Positions 1 to 11,345 of a stretch of DNA of 64,000 bases are shown piece by piece (the first letter of the stretch is position 1; every line of letters starts with the position of its first letter). Both the position numbers and the translations under genes were made by a program. The notes under the pieces were generated by a model. That model searched no databases. It was not told the origin of the DNA and saw nothing but the letters and a program-made list of their open reading frames with translations. The stretch is from assembly GCA_949281375.1 (NCBI GenBank), contig CASDLT010000010.1, positions 1-64,000 on the forward strand, read 5' to 3'. The stretch comes from an uncultured Nitrosomonas sp. Lineage in GTDB: Bacteria > Pseudomonadota > Gammaproteobacteria > Burkholderiales > Nitrosomonadaceae.

Positions 1-139
1 AACTCTTCGCTTCTCCGCCAAATTTCTTCGTCAATATCGTCGTTATCGCCGCCGTTAGCGTCGTCTTTCCGTGATCCACATGACCTATCGTTCCTACGTT
101 TACGTGTGGCTTCGACCGCTCAAATTTACTCTTTGCCAT
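1..139 (-). CDS. tuf: Elongation factor Tu, N-terminal part (runs off window edge)
   Basis: Reverse-strand translation [34 protein letters not shown]... is the EF-Tu N-terminus with P-loop GHVDHGKTT. Confidence 0.97.
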   Translation of the reverse strand, partial: MAKSKFERSKPHVNVGTIGHVDHGKTTLTAAITTILTKKFGGEAKS

Positions 140-192
140 GACCTTGCTCCCCTTTTACATGCTTTAGCCGTATTAATCCATTATCCATCCTA

Positions 193-267
<75 letters not shown>

Positions 268-312
268 AAGCATAACTACCACTACAACAAAAAATCAATT
301 TATCAACTTAAC

Positions 313-386
313 TGGAGCGGGTGAAGGGAATCGAACCCTCATCGTAAGCTTGGAAGGCTTCTGCTCTACCATTGAGCTACACCCGC
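313..386 (-). tRNA. tRNA-Gly(TCC)
   Basis: GCGGGTG...CACCCGCTCCA acceptor stem, anticodon loop CTTCCAA, encoded CCA. Confidence 0.95.
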
Positions 387-488
387 GTACACTTGCTTTT
401 CATTTAAAAATAAGGCTTGTCCATTGATGAAACTGAATTACCTTCTATTCTACAATATCACCCAACTGCCTACCGGTACTTTAACAAA

Positions 489-573
<85 letters not shown>

Positions 574-695
574 AAACGAAACGGGCGATTATGAATATAT
601 TGCCGACATAAGTCAATCACGTTTTGGTTTGATCTTATACAAACACATATAAAACCATCTTTGGCTGACAGCACATTACAAATTCGTAACCGGCA

Positions 696-1673
696 TTATA
701 ATATCCGAATACGCGGATCTACGATGGTATATGATATATCTGTCAGAACTAAGCCAATGATATAAAGAACTGATCCGAGAAAAACCATTGCTCGCACGAT
801 AGCGAAATCCTGCGAATTAATCGCATCAATGGTATAACTGCCCAGTCCAGGTATGCCAAAAAATGATTCAACCAACAAGCTTCCGAGAAACAATAAAGGC
901 ACCACTACAACCGCACCCGTCAGAATTGGAATCATCGCATTCTTCAGTACATGCTTGAATAAAACCAAACGTTCAGACAATCCTTTGGCTCTGGCAGTGC
1001 GCACATACTCCTTGTTCATTTCCTCCAGAAAAATTGTGCGGTACCAACGTATATTTGCTCCGGCGCTAGCGACAATCCCGATCACAACGGGTAGCAACAA
1101 GAATTTTCCGGCATCTACCCCTCCTTCATATCCAGAAATGGGTACAAGATGCCAGAGCTTGCTGATGAGAAATTGCCCTGCAATAATATAAAACAGACTT
1201 GAAATTGACATCACACCCACGCAAATCACCACACCCCAGAAATCGATATAGGTAGTCCGAAAAAAAACCATTAAAAGCGCGATAGAGATATACACCATCA
1301 ATCCTAAAACAAACACTGGCAGTGCTATCGCCAAACTTGGCAGCATGCGCGACTTGATTTCCTGTGTAATATCGCGCCCGTCATCTGCTTTTCCAAAGTT
1401 GAATACAAACATAGTTATCGATTTCTCAAAAAAGATAGTATCCGTGAGCTTATCAAACCCATCTTTCTCAAGATTTATAAACAAAGATTTATTATAACCT
1501 CGTTCCATTTTCCATTTTTCGATAGCTTCCGGTGTGACATATTTAATGCCCAATTGCATGCGAGCCATGTCATCCGGGGTGTTTACTACAAAAAATAAAG
1601 CAAAAGTGATCAGGTTAACTCCAATCAGGATAGGAATTGCGTACAAAATTCGGCGAAAAATATAATTCAGCAT
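696..1673 (-). CDS. Oligopeptide/microcin C-type ABC transporter permease (YejB/OppB-like)
   Basis: Multi-TM protein with the permease signature EYVRTARAKGLSERLVLFKHVLKNAMIPILT. Confidence 0.9.
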   Translation of the reverse strand: MLNYIFRRILYAIPILIGVNLITFALFFVVNTPDDMARMQLGIKYVTPEAIEKWKMERGYNKSLFINLEKDGFDKLTDTIFFEKSITMFVFNFGKADDGRDITQEIKSRMLPSLAIALPVFVLGLMVYISIALLMVFFRTTYIDFWGVVICVGVMSISSLFYIIAGQFLISKLWHLVPISGYEGGVDAGKFLLLPVVIGIVASAGANIRWYRTIFLEEMNKEYVRTARAKGLSERLVLFKHVLKNAMIPILTGAVVVVPLLFLGSLLVESFFGIPGLGSYTIDAINSQDFAIVRAMVFLGSVLYIIGLVLTDISYTIVDPRIRIL

Positions 1674-1697
1674 TGCCTTACAATCCTTTTTATTACT

Positions 1698-3884
1698 TTA
1701 TTTGGAGAGTTCTCGGCGGATTGCCGTGCTGCGCTCGCGTCTATAAAATGTATTTATCACTGGCATGAAGCTGATGATCAGCAACATTAAAATCAATCCC
1801 ATGGGCCATAATATCGGCTCATTCCAGGCAAGGCGCTGCTTTTCCCTAAAATTCGCATCGATTTTAAAATACTTGAGATTATTATTTGAGATTCTATTGG
1901 GTTTCACGTTTTGATACCAAGAATGGTACAACCCATAATCCTTCGGATGATATCCCCATAACCACGGCGCATCTTGGCGTAATATCATAAGCATTCGATC
2001 AATGATTTTTTGCCGCCTCGCTCCCTTCTCAAGATCTTTCATCTGCTCAAATAATTGATTATATTCTTTATTATCATAGTTGGCGGCATTCTCTCCATTA
2101 TTTCCCACCTTGCGTTGCGGCCCATACAACAAAAACAAAAAATTCTCTGGATCGGGATAATCTGCATTCCATCCCCACTCAAAAATTTGAGCGTTGCCCT
2201 TACGGATCTTATCTTGAAAACGATTATAATCCGTGCTTCTGACAATCAATTGGATGTTCAACTTCTGGAATTGCTTACGCATCCAATCCAGCTTAGATCT
2301 ATCCTCAGAACTGCGAGCAGTTACATCGAAATGCAAGATCAAGGGCGCTCCGGTTTTCCGATCAATGCCATTCGGATAACCAGCTTCAGCGAGTAATTTT
2401 TTTGCAATATCGATCGATTTTCGTTGCGGCTGCTCATTTACCCACTCGTACACCACCGGATTGATGCCTTCGTTTCCATCTCGGTAACCTTCAATTCCAG
2501 GTGCAATAGGACCTTGAGCCGGCAATCCTCGTCCATTTGCAAAAATAGAAATAAACTCCTCATAATCCACCGCAATCGATATTGCCTGCCTTAATTTTCT
2601 CGCCGACTCCCGCTGTCGTTCATTACTTCCCCCTACCACCGGATCCAGCATATTGAAGCCGATGTAATAAGTAGATACCGCCACCGTGGTTTCCAGGCGG
2701 ATACCTTGGGCAGCCATTTCTTCAGTAACTGTTGCTTCTCCTTGTCCCGCCATTTGTACTGCCTGATCAAAACTGTCGGATCCGATTCCAGTCGCATCAT
2801 AATACCCCTGCAAGAATTTGTTCCACCGCGGAATACTCTCCTTCTCGCGAGTAAAAACGATTTTGTCGATAAACGGCAACTCTTTTCCTGCATCAATTAA
2901 TAACCCATTGTCTTCGTCGCCCGGCATCCCTTCGGTGGGATAAAATTCTTTATGAAAATGCGGATTCTTTTCTAATATCATTCTTAAATTTGGATCATTT
3001 TCGGTAAGCATGTAAGGCCCTGTTCCAACGGGATACCAATCCAGAGTGATATTCTTCCGTATCAGCTCCGGCTGTGAATAAAACACATCGGCTTCCCAGG
3101 GAATCGGAGCAAAAAAAGGCATGGCTAACCAATAAATGAATTGCGGATACTTGCCTTTGATCGTTATGCGGTAAGTATATCTGTCAATCAATTCCACACC
3201 TTCCAATGCGTATTCTCTGAGGTCTAGATAAGTCTGCTGATCGGGCTGAATCTGTTGGGCTTGGCTCAGTACCTTGGCATAATCCCTGAGCCCCACGATA
3301 TAGTCAGCCATCAGCTCATAGATCGGCGAATGCAGTTTTGGATGTGCCAGACGTTTGATCTGATAGATATAATCTTCTGCAATCAGCTCACGTGTTGCAG
3401 TTTGAGGGAAATCCGTCAGCTTGAAAATTGTCGCCAGTGCTTGAGCGCTCAGATCGTGGTACATCCCATTCCCTGATTCATTCTTAGCAAATGCCGGATG
3501 AGGTTGAAATAATATTCCTGGCTTGATGGAAATGTCATAAACACTATAATCAATCTGATCCGCATCTACGTCATTGGGCAAGAGTTTGCCTGCTCGATCA
3601 AAATACTTTACGACAGGAAGTTTTCTCACCGTCAGGGGTATAAGTTCAAAGGGTCGTTTCAGATAGTGGTACTGCAACGGCGGCTCATAAATTTGTGCGG
3701 TGAACTGAATTTCGTTCGAACTATAGGATTGCACAGGATCAAGATGCTTAGGACGCTCACTAAAAACGCTATACAGTATATTTTTGCCGGAATCAGCCGC
3801 TGGGTAAGGGCTATTCCAATTATGCCCGCCACAAGCCGACAAAAGCAGAGCAGTTAATACAATTCCCAGACAAAATCTGCGCAT
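1698..3884 (-). CDS. Family 5 extracellular solute-binding protein with lipobox and C-terminal TM segment
   Basis: LLLSACGG lipobox; SBP_bac_5-like body ([32 protein letters not shown]); C-terminal [21 protein letters not shown]. Confidence 0.88.
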   Translation of the reverse strand: MRRFCLGIVLTALLLSACGGHNWNSPYPAADSGKNILYSVFSERPKHLDPVQSYSSNEIQFTAQIYEPPLQYHYLKRPFELIPLTVRKLPVVKYFDRAGKLLPNDVDADQIDYSVYDISIKPGILFQPHPAFAKNESGNGMYHDLSAQALATIFKLTDFPQTATRELIAEDYIYQIKRLAHPKLHSPIYELMADYIVGLRDYAKVLSQAQQIQPDQQTYLDLREYALEGVELIDRYTYRITIKGKYPQFIYWLAMPFFAPIPWEADVFYSQPELIRKNITLDWYPVGTGPYMLTENDPNLRMILEKNPHFHKEFYPTEGMPGDEDNGLLIDAGKELPFIDKIVFTREKESIPRWNKFLQGYYDATGIGSDSFDQAVQMAGQGEATVTEEMAAQGIRLETTVAVSTYYIGFNMLDPVVGGSNERQRESARKLRQAISIAVDYEEFISIFANGRGLPAQGPIAPGIEGYRDGNEGINPVVYEWVNEQPQRKSIDIAKKLLAEAGYPNGIDRKTGAPLILHFDVTARSSEDRSKLDWMRKQFQKLNIQLIVRSTDYNRFQDKIRKGNAQIFEWGWNADYPDPENFLFLLYGPQRKVGNNGENAANYDNKEYNQLFEQMKDLEKGARRQKIIDRMLMILRQDAPWLWGYHPKDYGLYHSWYQNVKPNRISNNNLKYFKIDANFREKQRLAWNEPILWPMGLILMLLIISFMPVINTFYRRERSTAIRRELSK

Positions 3885-4016
3885 TATTTTCTCTCTATCA
3901 AAAATGACCCATCGACGTTAAGATCCACTGCGCCATTTATACCAGAAACTGGAACCCACGTTGTTTCACCCTTCCGTTATAATTCGGTAATACTTTCAAC
4001 TCTACAAGGGAATTTT

Positions 4017-4802
4017 ATGGGGTTTCTGGCCAATAAACAGGTACTCATCACCGGACTTCTCAGTAACCGCTCTATTGCCTATGGCATTGCTAAGGCAATG
4101 AAGCGTGAGGGAGCACAGTTGGCGTTCACATATCAAAGCGAAGAAATTCGCGAGCGCGTCGAGAAATTAGCCGCCGAATTTGACAGCACATTGTTGTTTC
4201 CGTGCAATGTGGCCAGCGATCAAGAAATTTCAGCATGCTTTGAAAAATTACAGCGACACTGGAGCGCACTGGATTGCATTGTGCACTCGATCGCATTTGC
4301 ACCTCGTGAAGCACTAGCCGGCGATTATCTGGAAAGTGTCAATCGCGAAGCTTTTCGCATAGCTCATGACATCAGCTCTTATAGTTTTTCAGCACTTGCC
4401 AAAGCAGCCCTGCCGTTGATGCAACAACGCAATGCTGCACTTCTGACGTTAACCTATCTAGGGGCGGTTCGTGTCATGCCCAGCTACAATGTGATGGGAC
4501 TTGCAAAAGCCAGTCTCGAGGCCAATGTTCGTTTCATGGCTTCTAGTCTGGGCCCCCAAGGCATACGTGTAAATGCGATCTCCGCTGGCCCCATCAAAAC
4601 CTTGGCGGCTTCCGGAATCGGAAGTTTCGGAAAATTATTGGGTTATACCGAAAAGGTTGCGCCATTGCGCCGTAATGTCACCATTGATGAAGTCGGCAAT
4701 GCAGCAGCTTTCTTGTGCAGTGATCTAGCAAGTGGAATTACCGGAGAGATCACGTATGTAGATGCCGGTTTCAGTACCGTGGCATTTGATTTGGTGGACT
4801 AA
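4017..4802 (+). CDS. fabI: Enoyl-[acyl-carrier-protein] reductase (NADH)
   Basis: FabI-type [21 protein letters not shown], catalytic Y-x6-K in [11 protein letters not shown]-terminal [13 protein letters not shown]. Confidence 0.95.
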   Translation: MGFLANKQVLITGLLSNRSIAYGIAKAMKREGAQLAFTYQSEEIRERVEKLAAEFDSTLLFPCNVASDQEISACFEKLQRHWSALDCIVHSIAFAPREALAGDYLESVNREAFRIAHDISSYSFSALAKAALPLMQQRNAALLTLTYLGAVRVMPSYNVMGLAKASLEANVRFMASSLGPQGIRVNAISAGPIKTLAASGIGSFGKLLGYTEKVAPLRRNVTIDEVGNAAAFLCSDLASGITGEITYVDAGFSTVAFDLVD

Positions 4803-4840
4803 ATCTGACCGGGCCTCATTTGCCCGGGCCCGGCAGATTA
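4802..4840. terminator. Rho-independent-like hairpin between convergent fabI and ppiD
   Basis: AATCTG-A-CCGGGC ... GCCCGG-CAGATT inverted repeat in the convergent gap. Confidence 0.6.
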
Positions 4841-4849
4841 TTCGATAAA

Positions 4850-6730
4850 TCAGAACGAATCCTGCTTCACTTTTACATCGTACTGCTTTCTGAGCACCGT
4901 AAGATAGGAGGACATTTCTTCTTGCGTAATCATTTGCTGCAGTTGCTTGTTAAAGTCAGCTAATTTAATTTTTTCAGTAGATTCTGGCTCAATCACTTTA
5001 TTGATTCGCGTCAGGATAAATCCACCGGAAGGACTTGTTGATCCCACAAAAGTTGGCAAATCCGTGGTCTGTTCTTTAAAAATAGCGCGCAAGGTTTCAT
5101 GATCAAGCCCTTGCGATTGCATATAAGAAATCTGTTTAGCTTCGGCCCAATCAATGTCCATGGTATCGCCAGCTTGCAGACGCTCAAGCTTCTTTTCTCC
5201 TTCTTCTACAGCTTTGGCTTGAGCCATTTCAATCTTAAGCTTATCAATGATCTGATCCTTAACCAGCGAAAGGGATTGTGAAGTCGCTGATTTATGATCA
5301 GTTACGCGAGCAGCAATAAAGGTATCTACCCCCACTTCGATAGCTTCGGTATTACTTTTATTGTTAATCACTTCCTCGGAAAAAAGAGCTGATATTAATT
5401 TATCATTTGCAAGGATTGGGGGTTCGATCACATTACGGCTAATCCAATCGCTGTGCTCAAGCGTCAATTCAAACTTTTTCGCGACTGCCTGAAGATCATC
5501 ACCCTGTTCATACACCACATTTCTAAAATCTTCGGCAATTTCTCCAAAAGTACTCGCCACCATTTGCAGTTTAAGTTGAGTTTCTATCTGTTCACGAACA
5601 TCCTCGAGTCTCTGCTGCCGCGCCTCCTTAATATCCGTCAACTTTATGATATGCAATCCAAAATCCGTCTCGACGATATCGCTTACTTCATTTATTTGCA
5701 TGGAAAATATTTGGTCTTCGAAGGGTTTGACCATCACACCTCGACCAAAAAAACCAAGATCTCCGCCCTGAGAGGCTGAACCCGGATCGTTCGAATATTC
5801 TTGAGCAAGTGAAGCGAACTGCTCGGGATCACGCTGGATCTGCTCCAGAATCTGTTGGGCTTTCTCACGAGCAACTCGCTTATCCTCTTCGGAGGCATCT
5901 GCAGTCAAAGCAATCAATATATGACTGGCCTTGCGCTCTTCAGGTTGACTGAATTCATCCTTATGCTCCGAAAAATAAGCATCAACGGCTTCATCGCTCA
6001 CTGTCTCATTCTTGGCTACTGCATCTAATGACAAGATCACATACTCAACCCGCACTTGTTCGGGCAGATCAAAATCATCCTTATGTTTTTCGTAATAGGC
6101 AGCTATGGCCTCTTCGGTGGGCGTCACTTCAGCGATAAACTGCTCAGGATCAATTAGATACTGATTAATTTCGCGCTTTACCTCGCTTAAATATTTGATA
6201 CGTTCGGCTACCGCCTTAGGGGCAAATCCGTACTCGCTATACCCATCCAATAATTGCTGCAACAATAACTCTTGCCGCACTCGCGATTCAAATACTTTAG
6301 GAGTAAGACCTTGAGCTTTGAGTAGCTCTTCGTACTGTTGCTTGGAGAATTTACTATCCTTCTGAAAGGCCGGTATTTCTCTGATCGTTTTGACTAATAA
6401 TGAGTCGAGAACGACAAATCCATTATTGACGGCCTCGCGCTGTAATAATCGCTGCTGGATTAATCGTTCAAGCACTGAATTTCTGATTTCGAAACTGTCG
6501 AGCATAGCGCTATCGAAATTTGCACCCATCATGGCACGCATTCTTTCTTGATGATCGCGCAATGCCTGCTCATATTCGCGCCGCGGAATTTCTTCGCCAT
6601 CAACAATGGCCACGAAACCTTCCTGTCCTGTATTACGATAAGACTCTACGCCCCAAAACAAAAATGGCAATACTGCCAGGCCCATGATAACTTGAACGAT
6701 ACGTTTTTTGCGATTTACGAAATCAAACAC
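4850..6730 (-). CDS. ppiD: SurA N-terminal / peptidyl-prolyl cis-trans isomerase D
   Basis: N-terminal TM anchor, parvulin domain ([10 protein letters not shown]...[40 protein letters not shown]), next to hupB. Confidence 0.93.
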   Translation of the reverse strand: MFDFVNRKKRIVQVIMGLAVLPFLFWGVESYRNTGQEGFVAIVDGEEIPRREYEQALRDHQERMRAMMGANFDSAMLDSFEIRNSVLERLIQQRLLQREAVNNGFVVLDSLLVKTIREIPAFQKDSKFSKQQYEELLKAQGLTPKVFESRVRQELLLQQLLDGYSEYGFAPKAVAERIKYLSEVKREINQYLIDPEQFIAEVTPTEEAIAAYYEKHKDDFDLPEQVRVEYVILSLDAVAKNETVSDEAVDAYFSEHKDEFSQPEERKASHILIALTADASEEDKRVAREKAQQILEQIQRDPEQFASLAQEYSNDPGSASQGGDLGFFGRGVMVKPFEDQIFSMQINEVSDIVETDFGLHIIKLTDIKEARQQRLEDVREQIETQLKLQMVASTFGEIAEDFRNVVYEQGDDLQAVAKKFELTLEHSDWISRNVIEPPILANDKLISALFSEEVINNKSNTEAIEVGVDTFIAARVTDHKSATSQSLSLVKDQIIDKLKIEMAQAKAVEEGEKKLERLQAGDTMDIDWAEAKQISYMQSQGLDHETLRAIFKEQTTDLPTFVGSTSPSGGFILTRINKVIEPESTEKIKLADFNKQLQQMITQEEMSSYLTVLRKQYDVKVKQDSF

Positions 6731-6804
6731 GATTGGAACCTGAAAATGCTAGAAATGAAATGATCGGCAGAATAATTTTTCCCTACCGGTTGACATGCTT
6801 TATT

Positions 6805-6881
6805 TGGCGGAGTGGACGGGACTCGAACCCGCGACCCCCGGCGTGACAGGCCGGTATTCTAACCAACTGAACTACCACTCC
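6805..6881 (-). tRNA. tRNA-Asp(GTC)
   Basis: GGAGTGG...CCACTCCGCCA acceptor, anticodon loop CTGTCAC. Confidence 0.96.
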
Positions 6882-6900
6882 TACTACTTAATAATTTGAC

Positions 6901-6976
6901 TGGTGGGTGCTGACGGGATCGAACCGCCGACATTCGCCTTGTAAGGGCGACGCTCTACCAGCTGAGCTAAGCACCC
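6901..6976 (-). tRNA. tRNA-Val(TAC)
   Basis: GGGTGCT...AGCACCCACCA acceptor, anticodon loop CTTACAA. Confidence 0.96.
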
Positions 6977-6990
6977 AGTCACAAAGTGCG

Positions 6991-7263
6991 CTAGTTTACT
7001 GCATCTTTGAGTGCTTTACCAGCACTGAATTTTGGAACCTTGGCTGCCCTGATCTTGATGGCAGCTCCTGTACGGGGATTACGTCCCGTGCGTGCAGCTC
7101 TTGTACCCACTTTAAATGTCCCAAATCCGACTAAAGTTACACTCTCGTTTTTTTTAAGTGCACCTTTTATTGCAGATAATGCTCCATCTAACGCACTACC
7201 TGCTGAGGCCTTGGAGATATTGGCTGACTTTGCAATAGCTTCGATAAGTTCGGATTTGTTCAT
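6991..7263 (-). CDS. hupB: DNA-binding protein HU-beta
   Basis: [25 protein letters not shown]...[26 protein letters not shown], 90 aa HU family. Confidence 0.96.
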   Translation of the reverse strand: MNKSELIEAIAKSANISKASAGSALDGALSAIKGALKKNESVTLVGFGTFKVGTRAARTGRNPRTGAAIKIRAAKVPKFSAGKALKDAVN

Positions 7264-7501
7264 ATAATTCCCCTTCTAAGTTAATGGTAATTAAATCACA
7301 AGCAAGTACTGCAAACGCTCTTATATCAAGCTAACCGCACCTGGTCAAGCGAATTCAGGCTCTAAAGATCTATACAGATAAGTAGCTTAGCCACTTTCTC
7401 TTGAGCACGAGGCTCTGAAAAAAATTATATAATTCCATACAAACAAATAACTTAGTAAGAAGACTTAAAAATTACATGAAGTAAAACAGAGGGTTTGCTC
7501 A

Positions 7502-8494
7502 TTAATAGATTTCTGTCTTCTGTTCGCGATTTAACAACACTTCAACCGCGTTCCTAGCAGCCACGCCATCATGCAAGATACTGCACACCGCTTGCGTGAT
7601 CGGCATTTCTATATTCAGCTGACGACCCAATTGCAACACCGATCGAGCCGTATACACCCCTTCGGCGACATGTCCTAATTCATCAAGTATGTCTTGCAAG
7701 GATTTTCCGGCGGCAAGCATCAATCCCACCTGCCTGTTGCGCGACAGATCACCGGTGCTAGTAAGAATGAGATCTCCTACTCCAGCCAATCCCATAAAAG
7801 TGTTCATGCTGCCGCCCAAGCCCAATCCCAGTCTGGTAATTTCCATCAGTCCACGGGTAATCAATGCTGCGCGCGCATTATGCCCAAACCCGATTCCATC
7901 AGAAATCCCCGCCGCTATCGTAATGACATTCTTTACTGCGCCACCCGTCTCCACCCCTACGACATCGGGGCTGGTATATATCCGCAATTTCGGACTATGC
8001 AGTTCGCTAGCCAGATAACGAGAAAATTCGGCATTTATGGAAGCTAGCGTCAGCGCCGTAGGAAGACCTAGGGCTACTTCTTCTGCAAAACTAGGACCAG
8101 ACAATACACCACAATTCGTCAGTATATCTGGGAATTCTTCTGCAACAACTTGATGAGGCAATCTGGAGGATTCCGACTCGAATCCTTTACACCCCCAGAT
8201 AATGGGTTCACGGAATTTGCTCAGCGCAATCATACGCACTGTTTCACGCAACCCCGCAATCGGAACGACTAGTAGCGCTAGATCTACATTTTCTAAAGCT
8301 TTGGGAAGTTCAGCAGTAACTTCCAAGGATGATGGCAATGCATGCCCAGGTAGAAAGCTTCGATTGATTCGGTCCTCATTCATTTCCTGAGCATGAGCCG
8401 GATCTTTGGTCCATAGAGTGATTTGGTGCTTTTTTGAGAAATTAATTGCTAATGCTGAGCCCCATGCACCCGCACCCAGAATTGCAATTCTCAT
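7502..8494 (-). CDS. gpsA: NAD(P)H-dependent glycerol-3-phosphate dehydrogenase
   Basis: MRIAILGAGAWGSALAINF, GCKGFE, LSGPSFAEEVA, GGAVKNVITIAAGISDGIGFGHNARAALITRG; start placed at internal Met. Confidence 0.95.
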   Translation of the reverse strand: MRIAILGAGAWGSALAINFSKKHQITLWTKDPAHAQEMNEDRINRSFLPGHALPSSLEVTAELPKALENVDLALLVVPIAGLRETVRMIALSKFREPIIWGCKGFESESSRLPHQVVAEEFPDILTNCGVLSGPSFAEEVALGLPTALTLASINAEFSRYLASELHSPKLRIYTSPDVVGVETGGAVKNVITIAAGISDGIGFGHNARAALITRGLMEITRLGLGLGGSMNTFMGLAGVGDLILTSTGDLSRNRQVGLMLAAGKSLQDILDELGHVAEGVYTARSVLQLGRQLNIEMPITQAVCSILHDGVAARNAVEVLLNREQKTEIY

Positions 8495-8994
8495 GAACCC
8501 CAAACCTGAGTGACTTTGACATAACCCGTTTGACCGTCGGCGTGACGCACTTTCACCCAGCCCTGAGTATCAGAATCAATCCATTCCAGAACAGAGTTTT
8601 CCTCTACTTGATAAATAAGGGTGGAACTGGCGTTAGCTGACTGAAACACATCAGCCATTGGAACGATCACTACCACATAGCGTTGTTGACTGAGCGCTTT
8701 TTTTTCAACCCATGCAAGACTTCCGCTACTGTCGCGCACTTTCACCCAACCCTCAACATTAACGACGGCCTCAACCGGAAGATAGCGACTCGCCACAAAT
8801 AATTTATCCGCCTTTAACGAAGGAGCGTCATACATCACAACGGCATTTTCAGCTATTGAATAGTACTCGATCTCAGCATTTGCATAGCTTGAGAAAGAAA
8901 GCGCAATCACCAACAATGCCTTTTGCAAGCCATTTCCAAACCTGATCAATCCACGCAACAAGATTTTTCCTTGCGACTGATTCATACATAACAT
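8491..8994 (-). CDS. Secreted protein with SH3-like domains
   Basis: Signal peptide-like N-terminus ending SSYANA, two SH3-type repeats (GWVKVRDSSGSLAWVEKKAL, GWVKVRHADGQTGYVKV). Confidence 0.8.
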   Translation of the reverse strand: MLCMNQSQGKILLRGLIRFGNGLQKALLVIALSFSSYANAEIEYYSIAENAVVMYDAPSLKADKLFVASRYLPVEAVVNVEGWVKVRDSSGSLAWVEKKALSQQRYVVVIVPMADVFQSANASSTLIYQVEENSVLEWIDSDTQGWVKVRHADGQTGYVKVTQVWGS

Positions 8995-9003
8995 CCATAT
9001 TGG

Positions 9004-9441
9004 CTAATTCTTATTTGTTTCAGCGGTCTTTTGCTGATAGATACCCTCAAAATTGACAGGACTCAAAATCACCGGTGGAAAACCTGCCCGCGTCACCACG
9101 TCAGATATAACTTCTCGCAAATAGGGAAACAGAATATTGGGGCATCCAATTCCCAGCACTGGCCCTATTTCTTCTTCGGACAAATTCTGAATGCGAAAAA
9201 TACCGGCTTGCTGAGCTTCAACCAAGAACATGATTTTTTCCTTGATTTTTGCCGTCACCGTTACCGTCAGCAACACTTCGTACAAACCTTCGTCTACCGT
9301 TTGATTTTTGCCACCCAATTGCATGTTGATTTCGGGAGCTTCTCTTTCCAGAAAGATGTTAGGCGCATTTGGGATTTCCAGGGACATATCTTTCACATAA
9401 ATTTTTTCGATAGCGAAAATTGGTTGCAGTTGTTCATTCAT
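9004..9441 (-). CDS. secB: Protein-export chaperone SecB
   Basis: IEKIYVKDMSLEIPNAPNIFL, FPYLREVISDVVTRAGFPPVILSPVNFEGIY. Confidence 0.96.
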   Translation of the reverse strand: MNEQLQPIFAIEKIYVKDMSLEIPNAPNIFLEREAPEINMQLGGKNQTVDEGLYEVLLTVTVTAKIKEKIMFLVEAQQAGIFRIQNLSEEEIGPVLGIGCPNILFPYLREVISDVVTRAGFPPVILSPVNFEGIYQQKTAETNKN

Positions 9442-9504
9442 ATTGATCTCACCGAGTTTATTTTATTGTAAAAATTTTTAACCATTACTACTCTACTCGC
9501 ACGA

Positions 9505-9762
9505 TCAACTCGCCAGCAGTGCTGATAATTCTCCTTCCCGTTCAAGCTGGGTTAAATCGTCATAGCCACCCACATGTTTTTCACCGATATAAATTTGCGG
9601 AACCGTCCTTCGGCCGGTTTTATCCATCATTTCCATGCGGAGTTTCGGTTCCAGGTCGATGCGGATTTTTTCAATATTTTCGACACCTTTGGCGCGCAGT
9701 AAATTTTCCGCCATTTTGCAATACGGACAAAAACCAGTCGTATACATGATCACCTTTGCCAT
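9505..9762 (-). CDS. grxC: Glutaredoxin 3
   Basis: CPYCKMAENLLRAKGV, TVPQIYIGEKHVGGYDDL. Confidence 0.95.
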   Translation of the reverse strand: MAKVIMYTTGFCPYCKMAENLLRAKGVENIEKIRIDLEPKLRMEMMDKTGRRTVPQIYIGEKHVGGYDDLTQLEREGELSALLAS

Positions 9763-9777
9763 AATCGAATCTATTGC

Positions 9778-10218
9778 TTAACGCTTAACAATCGGTAAAT
9801 TTGCACGTTTCCAGGTATCTATACCACCCATCAGATTAAATACCTGGGCAAATCCATTTTTCTTGAGTATCAAGCTGGGATGGTTTGATCGAATGCCACT
9901 GCGATAGATCATCACGATGGGTTTTTCCTTGAATTTTTGTAACTCAACCCACCGCTCTTCGATCTTTTCAGATGGAATATGCTTGGAATTTGGTAAATGA
10001 CCCGCTGCAAACTCACTGTCATCGCGTACGTCAAGGATCACTGCCTCCTGCTGATTGATCAATTGTATGGCAACACGAGTATCAATCTCTTTGATGCCTC
10101 GTTGCGTAACCAAGGGCCACAACAGCAATGCCCCGCTGATAATCGCTGTAATAAGAAACAGCAGATTCTCCAGCTTTAACAGAAAATGACTTTGATCTTG
10201 AAAGAATGATAATTCCAT
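9778..10218 (-). CDS. Membrane-anchored rhodanese-like protein
   Basis: N-terminal TM then rhodanese fold AVILDVRDDSEFAAGHLPNSKHIP; predicted active-site loop is YRSGIRS, with Arg rather than the usual Cys. Confidence 0.85.
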   Translation of the reverse strand: MELSFFQDQSHFLLKLENLLFLITAIISGALLLWPLVTQRGIKEIDTRVAIQLINQQEAVILDVRDDSEFAAGHLPNSKHIPSEKIEERWVELQKFKEKPIVMIYRSGIRSNHPSLILKKNGFAQVFNLMGGIDTWKRANLPIVKR

Positions 10219-10543
10219 ATGCTTATTTTATATATCCAATTTTTAATAGTATCAGAAACGCGAGAGAAAATTTGGCCTGACGACCCTACGAGAAAAGCGC
10301 GAGCGAAAAACCAGAATTTTTACTCGCATGATTAAATCTTTTGTCATGGAGGTCCAATTCTAACAAAAACAGATTCACTTCGAGCGAGGTTTATTACTCG
10401 TCCATACAATTCCACAAAAAAGTATATTACCTGCATTATATTCACGCAGAAAATCAGTCAGATGCTGCATTAGCTCCCAAAATATAATAAAATAGCCAAC
10501 AATTTTCACCCACTTTACAACCTCCCTTTCAATAAATATCACT

Positions 10544-11293
10544 ATGAAGAAAATCGTTCTCCTGCGACATGGAGAAAGTACCTGGAACAAAGAAAATCGT
10601 TTTACTGGCTGGACGGATGTGGATTTAACGCCCAAAGGTTTGCAGGAAGCCCGTAATGCCGGCCAACTTCTGAGAGATCAGGGGTATGCATTCGATGTAG
10701 CTTACACTTCAGTTCTAAAGCGCGCCATCCGGACTTTATGGATTGCGTTGGACGAAATGGATCAGATGTGGATTCCGATTCATCACACATGGCGCCTGAA
10801 TGAGCGACATTACGGCGCATTACAAGGATTGAACAAAGCAGAAACCGCAGCAAAATATGGGGATGAACAAGTATTGATCTGGCGCCGCAGTTATGACACC
10901 CGCCCGCCCGCCTTGACGACCGATGATGCTCGTTTTCCTGGCACTGATCCGCGTTATAAGGATTTACCTAGTAGAGACATTCCATTGACTGAGTGCCTCA
11001 AGGATACGGTTGAACGATTTTTGCCGTATTGGAATACCACCATAGCTCCTCAGGTTCAGGCAGGTAAAAGTGTAATCATCGCAGCGCATGGCAATTCATT
11101 GCGTGCATTGGTTAAATATTTGGACGACATGTCTGAGGAAGAAATTTTGAATTGTAATATTCCAACCGGCATCCCTTTGGTTTATGAGCTTGAGAACAAC
11201 ATGAAACCAATTCGGAGTTACTACTTGGGAAATGACGCTGAAGTACGAGAAGCAATGCAACTCGTAGCCAATCAGGGAAAATCGAACGCATAA
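10544..11293 (+). CDS. gpmA: 2,3-bisphosphoglycerate-dependent phosphoglycerate mutase
   Basis: [60 protein letters not shown]. Confidence 0.97.
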   Translation: MKKIVLLRHGESTWNKENRFTGWTDVDLTPKGLQEARNAGQLLRDQGYAFDVAYTSVLKRAIRTLWIALDEMDQMWIPIHHTWRLNERHYGALQGLNKAETAAKYGDEQVLIWRRSYDTRPPALTTDDARFPGTDPRYKDLPSRDIPLTECLKDTVERFLPYWNTTIAPQVQAGKSVIIAAHGNSLRALVKYLDDMSEEEILNCNIPTGIPLVYELENNMKPIRSYYLGNDAEVREAMQLVANQGKSNA

Positions 11294-11345
11294 GAATAAT
11301 CCATCATTCAACGAGGATTAAAATGATTGTTCGCAAGCACCTATA

